A stretch of 64,000 nucleotides of DNA from Pseudomonas pisciculturae (GTDB lineage Bacteria; Pseudomonadota; Gammaproteobacteria; Pseudomonadales; Pseudomonadaceae), in contig NZ_JACVZE010000008.1 in NCBI RefSeq assembly GCF_015461805.1, positions 248,001 through 312,000 on the forward strand, given 5' to 3'. Each line of letters starts with the position of its first letter. Position 1 is the first letter of the stretch. A model generated the notes under the pieces. That model did not search any database, was not told the DNA's origin, and was given only the letters and a program-made list of their open reading frames with translations. The translations under genes and the position numbers were made by a program. This document shows positions 37,443 to 46,047 of the stretch, in pieces.

Positions 37443-38591
37443 TTAATCGGTGGTGAATTTGAAGATGGTGTTCTGGGTATAGGTTTGCCCAGGATTCAGG
37501 CGAGTTGATTTAAAGCCCGGCTGATTCGGCGCATCCGGAAAATGCTGTGTCTCCAGCGTAAACCCACTCCAATGCTGATACGTCTTCCCCGCCTTACCCT
37601 TCACCGTCCCATCAAGGAAGTTGCTGGTATAAAACTGCACCCCAGGCTCGGAGGTAAACAGTTGCAAGCGCCGCCCCGACTCAGGGTCGTGCACCTCGGC
37701 GGCCAACTGCTTCACGTCGCCTTTGGTATCCAGCGCCCAGTTGAAATCGAACCCGCCTTGCTTGGGCTCGGCAAACTTGAGCTGCGGATGATCATCCTTG
37801 ATGTGCTGGCCGATCGGCGTGGGCTTGAGGAAGTCCATCGGCGTGCCCTTGACCGGCGCCAGTTCACCGGTGGGAATCAACGTCGCATTCACCGGCGTGT
37901 AATGGCTGGCATGCAAGGTGGCGACTTGCTTGAGAATGTCGCCATTACCCGCGCCGGCCAGGTTGAAGTAGCTGTGGTTGGTCAGATTGAGCACCGTGGG
38001 TTTGTCGGTGGTCGCCTTGTAGTCGATGTGCAGTTCATTGTTGTCGTTGAGGCGATAGGTGACCTCGGTTTTCAGGTTGCCGGGGAAGCCCATTTCACCG
38101 TCCTTGGACAGGTAGGTGAGGGTGACGCCCACCGAGTCCTTGGCTTTTACGGGCGTGGCGGTCCATACCTGCTTGTCGAAACCCTGTGCGCCGCCGTGCA
38201 GCGAGTTGGGGCCGTCGTTGAGTGGCACCTGGTAGCGCTTGCCGTCGAGCTCAAAGGCACCGCCGGCCAACCGGTTGCCAAAACGCCCGATAGTCGCGCC
38301 GAAAAACGCCGTGCCAGCCTGGTAGCCCTGCACATCGTCGAAGCCCAGCACCACGTCTTCGACCTTGCCGTGCTTGTCTGGCACCTTGAGCGACTGCAAC
38401 ACGCCGCCGTAGGTAATTACCGTGGCTTGCATGCCGTGGCTGTTACGCAGGATGTACTGTTCGACGGCAGTGCCGTCATTGGTTTTACCGAAGGCCTTGT
38501 GCTCGCTGCTGAGCCCTGCGGCCTGGGCGCCGCCACTGGCGATCAGCATGGACATGGCGAGGCCCGAGAGCAGGTATCGAGGGTGCTTCAT
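37443..38591 (-). CDS. galM: secreted aldose 1-epimerase (mutarotase)
   Basis: This 382-residue protein has a signal peptide (MLIASGGAQAAG, cleavage near residue 24) followed by a mutarotase domain: RFGNRLAGGAF, the catalytic-His stretch NLTNHSYFNLAG, and the late Glu in LFTSEPGVQFY. Periplasmic mutarotases interconvert sugar anomers before uptake or oxidation. It faces the sugar dehydrogenase gene across a shared promoter region and belongs to the pentose regulon. Confidence 0.92.
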   Translation of the reverse strand: MKHPRYLLSGLAMSMLIASGGAQAAGLSSEHKAFGKTNDGTAVEQYILRNSHGMQATVITYGGVLQSLKVPDKHGKVEDVVLGFDDVQGYQAGTAFFGATIGRFGNRLAGGAFELDGKRYQVPLNDGPNSLHGGAQGFDKQVWTATPVKAKDSVGVTLTYLSKDGEMGFPGNLKTEVTYRLNDNNELHIDYKATTDKPTVLNLTNHSYFNLAGAGNGDILKQVATLHASHYTPVNATLIPTGELAPVKGTPMDFLKPTPIGQHIKDDHPQLKFAEPKQGGFDFNWALDTKGDVKQLAAEVHDPESGRRLQLFTSEPGVQFYTSNFLDGTVKGKAGKTYQHWSGFTLETQHFPDAPNQPGFKSTRLNPGQTYTQNTIFKFTTD

Positions 38592-38622
38592 GGTCGAACT
38601 TCCTTTTGTTGTTTTGACTGGA

Positions 38623-38637
38623 ATAGTTCTACTAATG
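38623..38637. promoter_or_regulatory. pentose-regulon element between galM and the sugar dehydrogenase gene
   Basis: ATAGTTCTACTAATG, with a preceding A, shares 12 of 13 bases (AATAGTNCTACTA) with the element at 30169-30181. It lies in the divergent promoter region 38592-38728. It ties this pair of genes to the regulon headed by the GntR gene. Confidence 0.5.
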
Positions 38638-38728
38638 TGCGATATTTTGTCGATGTGACAGCGAATTTATAGCCTTTAACGCCGTTTTTGCAAAATAAAA
38701 TAAGACTAATTAAGTGAGGCAGCACGTT

Positions 38729-39496
38729 ATGAGTACCCAGCACGCCGTATACCCCGACCTTGAAGGCAAGACCGTCCTGATCTCTGGGGGCGCCTCGGGC
38801 ATTGGTGAGTTCATGGTGCGGGCCTTTGCCGCCCAGGGCGCCAAAATCGGCTTCGTGGACCGCGCCCAAAGCCAGGGCGAACGCTTGGCAGCGCTGTTGA
38901 GTTCCAAGGGCCATACGGTGGAGTTCGTGTGCTGCGACATCACTGATGAAATCGCCTACAAGGCCGCCATCGGCCGCTTCGAACAATCCCTGGGGCCGAT
39001 CACCATCCTGGTAAACAACGCCGCCAACGACGTGCGCCACACCCTCGAAGAAGTCGACTCCGAAACCTTCGACAAACTCATCTCCGTCAACCTCAAGCAC
39101 GCGTTCCTCGCCGCCAAGGCCGTGGTGCCGATGATGAAAAGCGCGGGCGGCGGCTCGATCATCAACCTCGGCTCGGTCGGCTGGATGATGGCCTCGGCCG
39201 GCTACCCGGTGTACGCCGCCAGCAAAGCCGCCGCCCACGGCATGACCCGCGGCCTGGCGCGTGAACTGGGGCCGAGCCATATCCGCGTGAACACACTGGT
39301 GCCGGGCTGGGTAATGACCGAAAAACAACTGGCGATGTGGGTCGACGACGCGGCCAAAGAACTGATCAGCCGCAGCCAGTGCCTGCCGGGCAGTGTGCTG
39401 CCGGAACATATCGCCAATATGGCGCTGTTTTTGGCTTCCGATGCCTCGGCGATGTGTTCGGCGCAGAACTTTATTGTGGATGGTGGGTGGGTCTAA
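38729..39496 (+). CDS. SDR sugar 1-dehydrogenase of the oxidative pentose pathway
   Basis: The start used is the ATG at 38729 (255 residues). NAD(P) motif GGASGIG (20-26), NNAAN (96-100), catalytic S149, Y162 and K166 (VYAASKAAA). The closing MCSAQNFIVDGGWV is usual for galactose, arabinose and xylose dehydrogenases of this family. With the mutarotase it would form the lactone that the SMP-30 protein opens, the first oxidative step. The sugar specificity is inferred from the arabinose-type transporter. Confidence 0.88.
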   Translation: MSTQHAVYPDLEGKTVLISGGASGIGEFMVRAFAAQGAKIGFVDRAQSQGERLAALLSSKGHTVEFVCCDITDEIAYKAAIGRFEQSLGPITILVNNAANDVRHTLEEVDSETFDKLISVNLKHAFLAAKAVVPMMKSAGGGSIINLGSVGWMMASAGYPVYAASKAAAHGMTRGLARELGPSHIRVNTLVPGWVMTEKQLAMWVDDAAKELISRSQCLPGSVLPEHIANMALFLASDASAMCSAQNFIVDGGWV

Positions 39497-39530
39497 ACCT
39501 GACTCGGTAATTCAGACAACACAATCCAAA

Positions 39531-39620
39531 TGTGGGAGCTGGCTTGCCTGCGATAGCGGTGGGTCAGCCCGCATTTGCACCGACTGACACGCCGCAATCG
39601 CGGGCAAGCCCGCTCCCACA
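39531..39620. repeat. REPIN, GCTTGCCTGCGAT variant
   Basis: The left REP is TGTGGGAGCTGGCTTGCCTG; the right partner ends CCCGCTCCCACA. It lies between the sugar dehydrogenase gene and the DMT/ATP-grasp cassette. Confidence 0.9.
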
Positions 39621-39727
39621 GTGGCGGGCGCTACCTAACCCTTCGGCTAGTTGTTTACCGCGAAAAGATTCTGTTAGCGTTCAAGTGATTCGTGAGGTGT
39701 GGGACTTCATAAGGCGGACACTTGAAT

Positions 39728-40639
39728 ATGGTGAGTTATGGCGTAATTATCGGCTTGGCCTTTTGCCTGATCAGCGCAGCCTTTGATGTTTATGTCGCTT
39801 TTATCACCCAGTCGATAAATACGCTTGTTGTAATCTTTTACTGTTTTACAGTCTCCGCAGTGTTTTTTGCCGCCTGTGCCCTCTGTCAGAAGTCGAGCCC
39901 TTTACTTTCAAAGTTCAGCGAAAGCTGGCGGTTGATTGTCATCGTCAATATCTCGGTATTGCTCAACTGGGGCGGCTTGTTTTACGCGCTTCGTTATCTT
40001 GAACCCGCCGTAGTCGGTGTTGCCTCGGTCGCCTTTGGCCCGGCACTTACGATCATAATTGTGCTGGCCACTAAGCGTGGTACCAAGGTTGCCTTCATAG
40101 ATACGCTGGTCTCATGCCTGGTGCTGATCTCGGTGGGTATCATGCTGTTCAACTCCTTCGCCGGCGATAGCGGCATTGCCACCACCACCGCTGAGCAGCG
40201 GTTGCTGGGGATTGCCAGTGTGTTGGTGTGCGCAGTGGGCACGGTCATGTACACAGTGTTTTCCAAGCAGCTGTTCGCCCGGCAATGGTCCGTTTATGAA
40301 ACGCTGGCCGTCAGAAACATTGTGATGATCGGCGTGTGCGTTATTGCAATCCCAGCGACAGGCGAAAGTTTTGCCCTGGGCCGTGAGTTGATCTTGCCGA
40401 TGATGGTTTTGGTCGTGGCGGGGCATTTGCTGCCGATCTATCTGATTCAAAAGACCATCTATTACCTCACGCCGATTCATGTATCCCTGGTGTTGCTGAC
40501 CCTTCCGGTATTTGTGCTGTTGTTGCAGTACTTCGACGCACGAGTCGAGTTTTCCATCGCCACCGTTACGGCGGTTGGCATCATTGTGCTTTTGCTGGTT
40601 GGACGGGCGCTATTCGCATTGATGAGGGAAGTGACATGA
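39728..40639 (+). CDS. EamA/DMT-type exporter linked to an ATP-grasp ligase
   Basis: The ATG at 39728 has AAGGCGG upstream (303 residues). There are about ten hydrophobic helices in two EamA-like halves (LLNWGGLFYALRYLEPAVVG in the first, MVLVVAGHLLPIYLIQ in the second). The opening 240 bases are about 47% G+C, well below the ~60% around, suggesting transfer. The stop overlaps the ATP-grasp gene start (ATGA). Its job is probably to export the ligase product or import its precursor. Confidence 0.85.
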   Translation: MVSYGVIIGLAFCLISAAFDVYVAFITQSINTLVVIFYCFTVSAVFFAACALCQKSSPLLSKFSESWRLIVIVNISVLLNWGGLFYALRYLEPAVVGVASVAFGPALTIIIVLATKRGTKVAFIDTLVSCLVLISVGIMLFNSFAGDSGIATTTAEQRLLGIASVLVCAVGTVMYTVFSKQLFARQWSVYETLAVRNIVMIGVCVIAIPATGESFALGRELILPMMVLVVAGHLLPIYLIQKTIYYLTPIHVSLVLLTLPVFVLLLQYFDARVEFSIATVTAVGIIVLLLVGRALFALMREVT

Positions 40640-41886
40640 TCAGCGTTGTCGTAGTCGACGGTTTTTCGTCCGGTAAATTTGTCGCCAAAGGCTTGAGTGA
40701 AAGCGGTTGCCGGTTGATGCATTTAGCCTCATCTGGCGAGTTGGACAGTTATTACTACAAGGGCTTTGACCTCTCGCTGTATGAACAGATGATCGTGAAT
40801 GCCGATTACGCTGCCACCTTGGCAAGTGTCGAACGGTTCAAACCGCAGTTCATTATTGCCGGCGCCGAAACCGGTGTACTGCTGGCAGATCTGTTGAATG
40901 AGCACCTGCAATTGCCGTATCGCAATGACATCCGCCAGAGCACCGCCCGGCGCAACAAGTACGACATGATCCAATGCATCACCCAGGCGCAACTGCCGGC
41001 TGCGCGGCAGTTCGTGGCTGATACCTGGCAGCTGGCCGAGGGCTGGATCGATGATCACGGTCGTTTTCCGGTGGTGATCAAGCCCCTCGAAAGCGCCGGG
41101 GCCGATGGCGTATTTATTTGTGACGACGTGCGGGCTTGCCAGGTTGCGGTGGGCAAACTGCTGGGCACCACCAATAAGTTGAACATTGCCAATACCCAGG
41201 TGCTGATCCAGGAATACCTGGTGGGTGTGGAGTATGTGGTCAATATGGTCTCACTCATCGGTCAGCAACTGGTGACTGAGGTGGTGCGGTACCAAAAGCA
41301 GCGTACGGATATAGGCGGCATCCTTTACGACATCGATGAGCTGATTGGCTCCGACTCGCCAGAGTATGACCTCTTGGTGGACTACACCCGAGCGGTTGTG
41401 AGCAGCCTGGGCATCCGCAACGGCCCCAGCCACGCAGAGGTGATGCTCACTGAAGACGGCCCCAAGTTGGTGGAGATCGCTGCGCGAACCGATGGCATTC
41501 TGCGCCCCGATGTCTCCAGGCAAACTACGGGGCTTGGGCAAATTGAGGCAATGGTTTTATCCGTCACGGCGCCGGATGTGTTTGCGCAATTGCTGGCAAG
41601 GCCGTTTGATTATCGACTCTTGCGACACACCTATAATGTCTGTTTGATCAGCCATGCGGATGGCCGCTTTAATAAAGACTCTTTCCTCGAGGAGCTACTC
41701 AAGCTTGAATCCTTCTTCGATGCGGTGTTCTACGTTGAAGATGGGCAGCGGGTAGGTGTGACTCAGGATGTATTCAACCAGCCGGGCACGGTGTATCTGG
41801 TGCATGCTGATCCTAAAGTGATTGCAGCGGATTCCCTCAGGATTCGCGTTCTTGAAGTGCAGGGGGCCTATCTGGCAGCGTGGTAG
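40636..41886 (+). CDS. ATP-grasp ligase, L-amino-acid-ligase-like
   Basis: This 416-residue protein has an ATP-grasp core: K149 in VVIKPLESAGADGV, E193 in LIQEYLVGVEYVV, and metal ligands near E268 and E280 (SHAEVMLTEDGPKLVEIAAR). A C-terminal extension (about 300-416) resembles the LAL-type C-terminal domain. Relatives form peptide bonds (BacD, TabS, RizA) or carboxylate-amine ligations in small-molecule biosynthesis. It is coupled to a DMT exporter, so a dipeptide or aminoacyl product that is exported is the simplest model. The substrate is unknown. A REPIN follows. Confidence 0.85.
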   Translation: MISVVVVDGFSSGKFVAKGLSESGCRLMHLASSGELDSYYYKGFDLSLYEQMIVNADYAATLASVERFKPQFIIAGAETGVLLADLLNEHLQLPYRNDIRQSTARRNKYDMIQCITQAQLPAARQFVADTWQLAEGWIDDHGRFPVVIKPLESAGADGVFICDDVRACQVAVGKLLGTTNKLNIANTQVLIQEYLVGVEYVVNMVSLIGQQLVTEVVRYQKQRTDIGGILYDIDELIGSDSPEYDLLVDYTRAVVSSLGIRNGPSHAEVMLTEDGPKLVEIAARTDGILRPDVSRQTTGLGQIEAMVLSVTAPDVFAQLLARPFDYRLLRHTYNVCLISHADGRFNKDSFLEELLKLESFFDAVFYVEDGQRVGVTQDVFNQPGTVYLVHADPKVIAADSLRIRVLEVQGAYLAAW

Positions 41887-41905
41887 TCAGGCGCAGCAGT
41901 CCAAA

Positions 41906-42011
41906 TGCGGGAGCGGGCTTGCTCGCGAAGGCGCAGTGTCAGTCGATACATTTGGTGGCTGACCCACCGCTTTCGCGAGCAAGCCCGCTCCCACACAAGC
42001 CCGCTCCCACA
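41906..42011. repeat. REPIN with a duplicated right arm
   Basis: The left REP is TGCGGGAGCGGGCTTGCTCG. The right arm's last 16 bases, CAAGCCCGCTCCCACA, occur twice in tandem (41980-41995 and 41996-42011). It lies between the ATP-grasp gene and the convergent GST gene. Confidence 0.9.
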
Positions 42012-42026
42012 TTGGATTGGTGGTGT

Positions 42027-42623
42027 TTACTCGATTGGGTATTTCTTGAAGGCTGGATGCTGTTCCAGGCGTTCAGCCAGGCGTTTGAGGTTGGGGAACG
42101 CGTCTTCCTTTACGACCGACGCCACGGTGAATTGGCTGAAGGACCACGCCACTGCCGCAGTCAGGTTGGCTTGGTTCAATGCTTCACCGTCTCCCAACTG
42201 CTTCTCCAACAGCGAATAGGCCGCCAGCAACTGCCCGCTGATGCGATCAAGCCACGGCGCATGCAGCTTCTCGGCCGGGCGCAGGTTGTGTTCGTACACG
42301 ATCTGCACGCTCTTTTCGCACGCCGCGAGGGCCAGGCCCAGCCGTTGCAGGTCGTGGGCGCGGTCGGCGGGGGCCTGGGGCAGTAGCTTTTTGTCGGCTG
42401 GTGCGAGGGTTTCCAGGTAGTCGAGGATCAGGCTGGAGTCCATCAGCACCGTGCCGTCGTCCAATACCAGGGTTGGCGCCTTGACCACCGGGTTGATCTG
42501 GGAGAACTCGTCGAAGGTGCTGAACACCGACAGCGATTGATGCTCAAACAGCACCCCGTACAGCTCCAGGGAAATAGCCACGCGACGTACGTAAGGCGAG
42601 TCCAGCATACCGATCAGTTTCAT
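42027..42623 (-). CDS. glutathione S-transferase
   Basis: The start used is the ATG at 42623, giving 198 residues. The N-terminal thioredoxin-fold part (MKLIGMLDSPYVRRVAISLE, the conserved cis-Pro in VVKAPTLVLDDG, and MDSSLILDYLE) precedes a helical C-terminal domain. It is a typical GST conjugating glutathione to electrophiles. The exact class and substrate are not clear. AraC and MFS genes lie upstream on the same/opposite strands but are not coupled. Confidence 0.9.
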   Translation of the reverse strand: MKLIGMLDSPYVRRVAISLELYGVLFEHQSLSVFSTFDEFSQINPVVKAPTLVLDDGTVLMDSSLILDYLETLAPADKKLLPQAPADRAHDLQRLGLALAACEKSVQIVYEHNLRPAEKLHAPWLDRISGQLLAAYSLLEKQLGDGEALNQANLTAAVAWSFSQFTVASVVKEDAFPNLKRLAERLEQHPAFKKYPIE

Positions 42624-42742
42624 GCAGCCTCCATTGCTCACAACGAAATAGGCTCAAGAGATTAAGGGCACTTGATCGGCCTGCGCAATGGCCTTGCGTC
42701 ATTGCTTATAAACGACCACCAGGCTGTCTTCGATGCGCTCGT

Positions 42743-43744
42743 TCACGTCGGGCTCAGGCTGCGCTGACGGCTGGCCCCAGGGGGGTGGCCGGTAATACGT
42801 TTGAACGCACGACTGAACGCCGCCTGGGACGTATAGCCCAGGCGCAGTGCCACTTCTTCGATCGGTAAACGCTCCAGGGTCAGCCATTGGCTGGCCAGGC
42901 GCATGCGCAACTCCGTGACGTAGCGCAGAGGCGGGATTCCCAACGTGGCCTGGAAGCGCTCGGCGAATACCGAGCGGGAGGTATGGCAGTGCGCCGCCAA
43001 CTCGGCCACGCTCCAGTCGCGACCCGGTTGCTGGTGCAACGCCAGCAGGGCGCCGGCCAATCGCGTGTCGCGCAACGCTGCCACCAGGCCCGATGCATTG
43101 CCGCAGGCACATTCCACCCAGCCTCGCACAATCATGGCGGCCACCACATCGGCCAGGCGCGCGAGGATGCCGGAGTAACCGATACGGGCAGCGGATACTT
43201 CACGTTCCATCACCGCCAGTATCGGCATCAAGCCGGGGTAACGCTGGCCCTGGGCATCGATCAGCATCATGGCTGGCATCAAGCTGCCGAGCCCCTGAAT
43301 ACTGCCGAGCTCGAACGCCATGCAGGCACTGAACAGCAAGGTACTGGGGCGCGAATCGGGGGAGGCGTCCACGGCGCAGACGGTATCGCCGAGCGCGATG
43401 GCGTCAAAGCCATTGATGTCCTGCACAGGCCTGTCCGCATGAGAGGACAGCGCGTGGGCGCCGCCGTGGGAGATGAACACGGCATTGCCCGCCGACAACT
43501 CAAACAGGCCACCGTCGTCGGTACGAAGGGTGGCCGTCCCAGCGGCAAGGAAGTGGAAGTAGGCGTGCCCGGGTTTGGCCTCAAACCCCATGCCGAAGCT
43601 CGGCCCGGCCTGGATACGGCGGTACTGCACCCCGCGCAGGCGCATACCGCGCAGCAGTTCGTCGATAAGGTCGCTGGAGAGATTAAAGGGCGCTGCTGCG
43701 GTCATGTTCGGGGTTTGGGTCAAAAACTCAAGGGTTTGCATCAT
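42743..43744 (-). CDS. AraC-family regulator with cupin_6 sensor
   Basis: This 333-residue protein has an N-terminal cupin-like ligand domain (about 20-180; HFLAAGTATLRTDDGGLFE, GNAVFISHGGAHALSS) and two C-terminal helix-turn-helix motifs (VAELAAHCHTSRSVFAERFQ, EEVALRLGYTSQAAFSRAFK). It is divergent from the MFS pump gene at 43807, whose expression it probably controls. Confidence 0.92.
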   Translation of the reverse strand: MMQTLEFLTQTPNMTAAAPFNLSSDLIDELLRGMRLRGVQYRRIQAGPSFGMGFEAKPGHAYFHFLAAGTATLRTDDGGLFELSAGNAVFISHGGAHALSSHADRPVQDINGFDAIALGDTVCAVDASPDSRPSTLLFSACMAFELGSIQGLGSLMPAMMLIDAQGQRYPGLMPILAVMEREVSAARIGYSGILARLADVVAAMIVRGWVECACGNASGLVAALRDTRLAGALLALHQQPGRDWSVAELAAHCHTSRSVFAERFQATLGIPPLRYVTELRMRLASQWLTLERLPIEEVALRLGYTSQAAFSRAFKRITGHPPGASRQRSLSPT

Positions 43745-43806
43745 AGATCATCCGGGTTGGCGAACCTAGACTGGCCGTCACGCTAATGTCCCAAGGATGT
43801 CGTTTG

Positions 43807-45030
43807 ATGAATAACTGTGTCGCTCAAGGCTCGCTGCATTCGCACGCAGAGCCCGCCACCCCGGCCTGGATGGCAGTGTTTTCCCTGGCGATGGGGGTGT
43901 TCGGGTTGTTGACAGCGGAATACCTGCCGGCCAGCTTGTTGACGCCGATGGCAATGGACTTGGGCGTGTCCGAGGCCCTGGCCGGCCAAGCCGTGACGGT
44001 GACGGCAGTGGTGGCGTTGTTCGCCGGGCTGCTGGTGCCTGGCCTCACGCGTGGGATCGACCGGCGCGTGGTGTTGTTGGGGTTTTCCCTGCTGATGATT
44101 GCCTCAAACCTGTTGGTGGCATTCTCCTCCAGCCTGGCGGTGTTGCTGTTGATGCGCATCCTGCTGGGCGTCGCCCTGGGTGGTTTTTGGAGCATGGCGG
44201 CGGCCGTTGCGATGCGCTTGGTGCCTGCTGCGCTGTTGCCCCGTGCGCTATCGATCATCTTTAGTGGCATTGCGGTGGGGACGGTGGTTGCCGTGCCGCT
44301 GGGCAGCTACCTCGGTGGTCTGTATGGCTGGCGCAGTGCGTTTCTTGCCGCCGCCGCCGTCGGTGGGGTGACGCTGGTGTTCCAGCTGTTCACGCTGCCA
44401 CGCCTGGCCCCTACGGGCACTGCACGTCTGCGCACGGTACTGGATGTGCTGAGGCGGCCGGGCATCGCCATCGGCATGTTTGGCTGCGTGCTGGTGCACA
44501 CCGGGCACTTTGCGTTGTTTACCTACATCCGGCCGTTCCTGGAAAGCACCACGGGGGTCGGGACGCAAGGGCTGGCCTTGATGCTGCTGGGGTTCGGTGC
44601 AGCCAACTTCGTCGGCACGTTGCTGGCGGGTTGGATGTTGGTGCGTTATCCGCGCGGCACCTTGGTGTTGATGCCGGTATTGGTGGGCGTCGCGGCACTC
44701 GCCCTGGTGCTGTTGCCCGCTTCGCTGCCAGGTCAGGCGATATTGCTGGTGCTGTGGGGCATGGCCTTTGGCGGGGTGCCCGTTGCGTGGTCGAACTGGG
44801 TGGCCCGCGCCGTGCCGGACCAGGCTGAAAGCGCCGGTGGCATGGTTGTGGCTTCGGTGCAGTCGGCCATTGCGGCGGGGGCGGCCGGTGGAGGGGCAAT
44901 GTTCAGTGTCAGTGGCATCGGCGGGGTGTTTCTCGGCGCGGGTGTGTTGATGTTGCTGGCGGCCTTGTTGATTGCGTTACGGGTCAATGTGCCGCGCAAC
45001 GGTACTGTGGGTGCGTCGCTGCATGTTTGA
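43807..45030 (+). CDS. MFS efflux transporter (NepI/AraJ-like)
   Basis: This 407-residue protein has 12 predicted membrane helices. It starts GVFGLLTAEYLPASLLTPMA after a short tail; the A-motif region reads GLTRGIDRRVV, and the motif-C-like GLYGWRSAFLAA is present. This matches the drug:H+ antiporter-1 branch (purine nucleoside, sugar or drug efflux). The divergent AraC gene suggests inducible efflux of the sensed compound. Confidence 0.9.
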   Translation: MNNCVAQGSLHSHAEPATPAWMAVFSLAMGVFGLLTAEYLPASLLTPMAMDLGVSEALAGQAVTVTAVVALFAGLLVPGLTRGIDRRVVLLGFSLLMIASNLLVAFSSSLAVLLLMRILLGVALGGFWSMAAAVAMRLVPAALLPRALSIIFSGIAVGTVVAVPLGSYLGGLYGWRSAFLAAAAVGGVTLVFQLFTLPRLAPTGTARLRTVLDVLRRPGIAIGMFGCVLVHTGHFALFTYIRPFLESTTGVGTQGLALMLLGFGAANFVGTLLAGWMLVRYPRGTLVLMPVLVGVAALALVLLPASLPGQAILLVLWGMAFGGVPVAWSNWVARAVPDQAESAGGMVVASVQSAIAAGAAGGGAMFSVSGIGGVFLGAGVLMLLAALLIALRVNVPRNGTVGASLHV

Positions 45031-45133
45031 AGCGGCCTTGCAGGTTGACGGCAATTGACTGTGTGACGAGCCATCAACCTTTGGTTTAGTCTGGAGCGCT
45101 TCGTTGATCGCAAGCGCCTCTGGAGCAGTAAGC

Positions 45134-45967
45134 ATGACCGACTACGTACCCCCAAAAGTCTGGACCTGGGACACCGAAAACGGCGGCACTTTCGCCAGCA
45201 TCAACCGGCCCATCGCCGGTGCGACACATGAGAAAGAACTGCCCGTTGGCAAGCACCCGTTGCAGTTGTATTCCCTGGCGACACCCAACGGGCAGAAAGT
45301 CACCATCCTGCTGGAAGAGCTGCTGGCCCTGGGGCACAGCGGCGCGGAATACGACGCCTGGCTGATCAAGATCGGCGATGGCGACCAGTTCGGCAGCGGG
45401 TTTGTCGGCATCAATCCGAACTCCAAGATCCCGGCCTTGCAGGACCGCAGCGGCACCACGCCGATTCGCGTGTTCGAGTCCGGCGCGATCCTGCAGTACC
45501 TGGCCGAGAAATTCGGTGCGTTCTTCCCCACCGAACCTGCGGCCCGTGCCGAGTGTTTGTCGTGGTTGTTCTGGCAGATGGGCAGTGCGCCTTATCTGGG
45601 GGGCGGTTTCGGGCATTTCTATGCGTATGCGCCGAGCAAGATGGAGTACGCGATCAACCGCTTTGCCATGGAGGCCAAGCGTCAGTTGGATGTGTTGGAT
45701 CAGCGTCTGGCAGTGAGCGAATACATCGCTGGGGATGAATACACCATCGCCGATATTGCGATCTGGCCTTGGTACGGTGGGTTGGTCAAAGGTCGCTTGT
45801 ATGGCGCGGCAGAGTTTTTGTCAGTGCATGAATACAAGCATGTGCTGCGCTGGGCGGATGCGATTGATGCGCGGCCGGCGGTGCAGCGCGGGCGGCGGGT
45901 GAATCGGGTGTCGGGTGAGCCCCATGAGCAACTGGCCGAGCGCCATTCTTCCAGCGACTTGGACTAA
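45134..45967 (+). CDS. yghU: YghU-like glutathione-dependent disulfide-bond oxidoreductase
   Basis: The start used is the ATG at 45134 (277 residues). The GST fold has the extended N-terminus and the TPNGQKVTILLEEL and INPNSKIPAL motifs seen in YghU/Nu-class enzymes, with the C-terminal GDEYTIADIAIWPWYGG. Members bind two glutathiones and reduce disulfides or peroxides. It is monocistronic. The gene name is assigned by family likeness only. Confidence 0.88.
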   Translation: MTDYVPPKVWTWDTENGGTFASINRPIAGATHEKELPVGKHPLQLYSLATPNGQKVTILLEELLALGHSGAEYDAWLIKIGDGDQFGSGFVGINPNSKIPALQDRSGTTPIRVFESGAILQYLAEKFGAFFPTEPAARAECLSWLFWQMGSAPYLGGGFGHFYAYAPSKMEYAINRFAMEAKRQLDVLDQRLAVSEYIAGDEYTIADIAIWPWYGGLVKGRLYGAAEFLSVHEYKHVLRWADAIDARPAVQRGRRVNRVSGEPHEQLAERHSSSDLD

Positions 45968-45983
45968 ACGCATAACACGGAAA

Positions 45984-46041
45984 ACTGTGGGAGCGATCTA
46001 CACCTGATACAACTCAGTAGCCTGTCAGGTCGCTATCACAG
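45984..46041. repeat. degenerate REP-like inverted repeat
   Basis: CTGTGGGAGCGA and the near-complement TCGCTATCACAG flank a short spacer between the convergent yghU-like and response-regulator genes. It looks like a decayed REP pair and may aid termination. Confidence 0.45.
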
Positions 46042-46047
46042 GCACGT

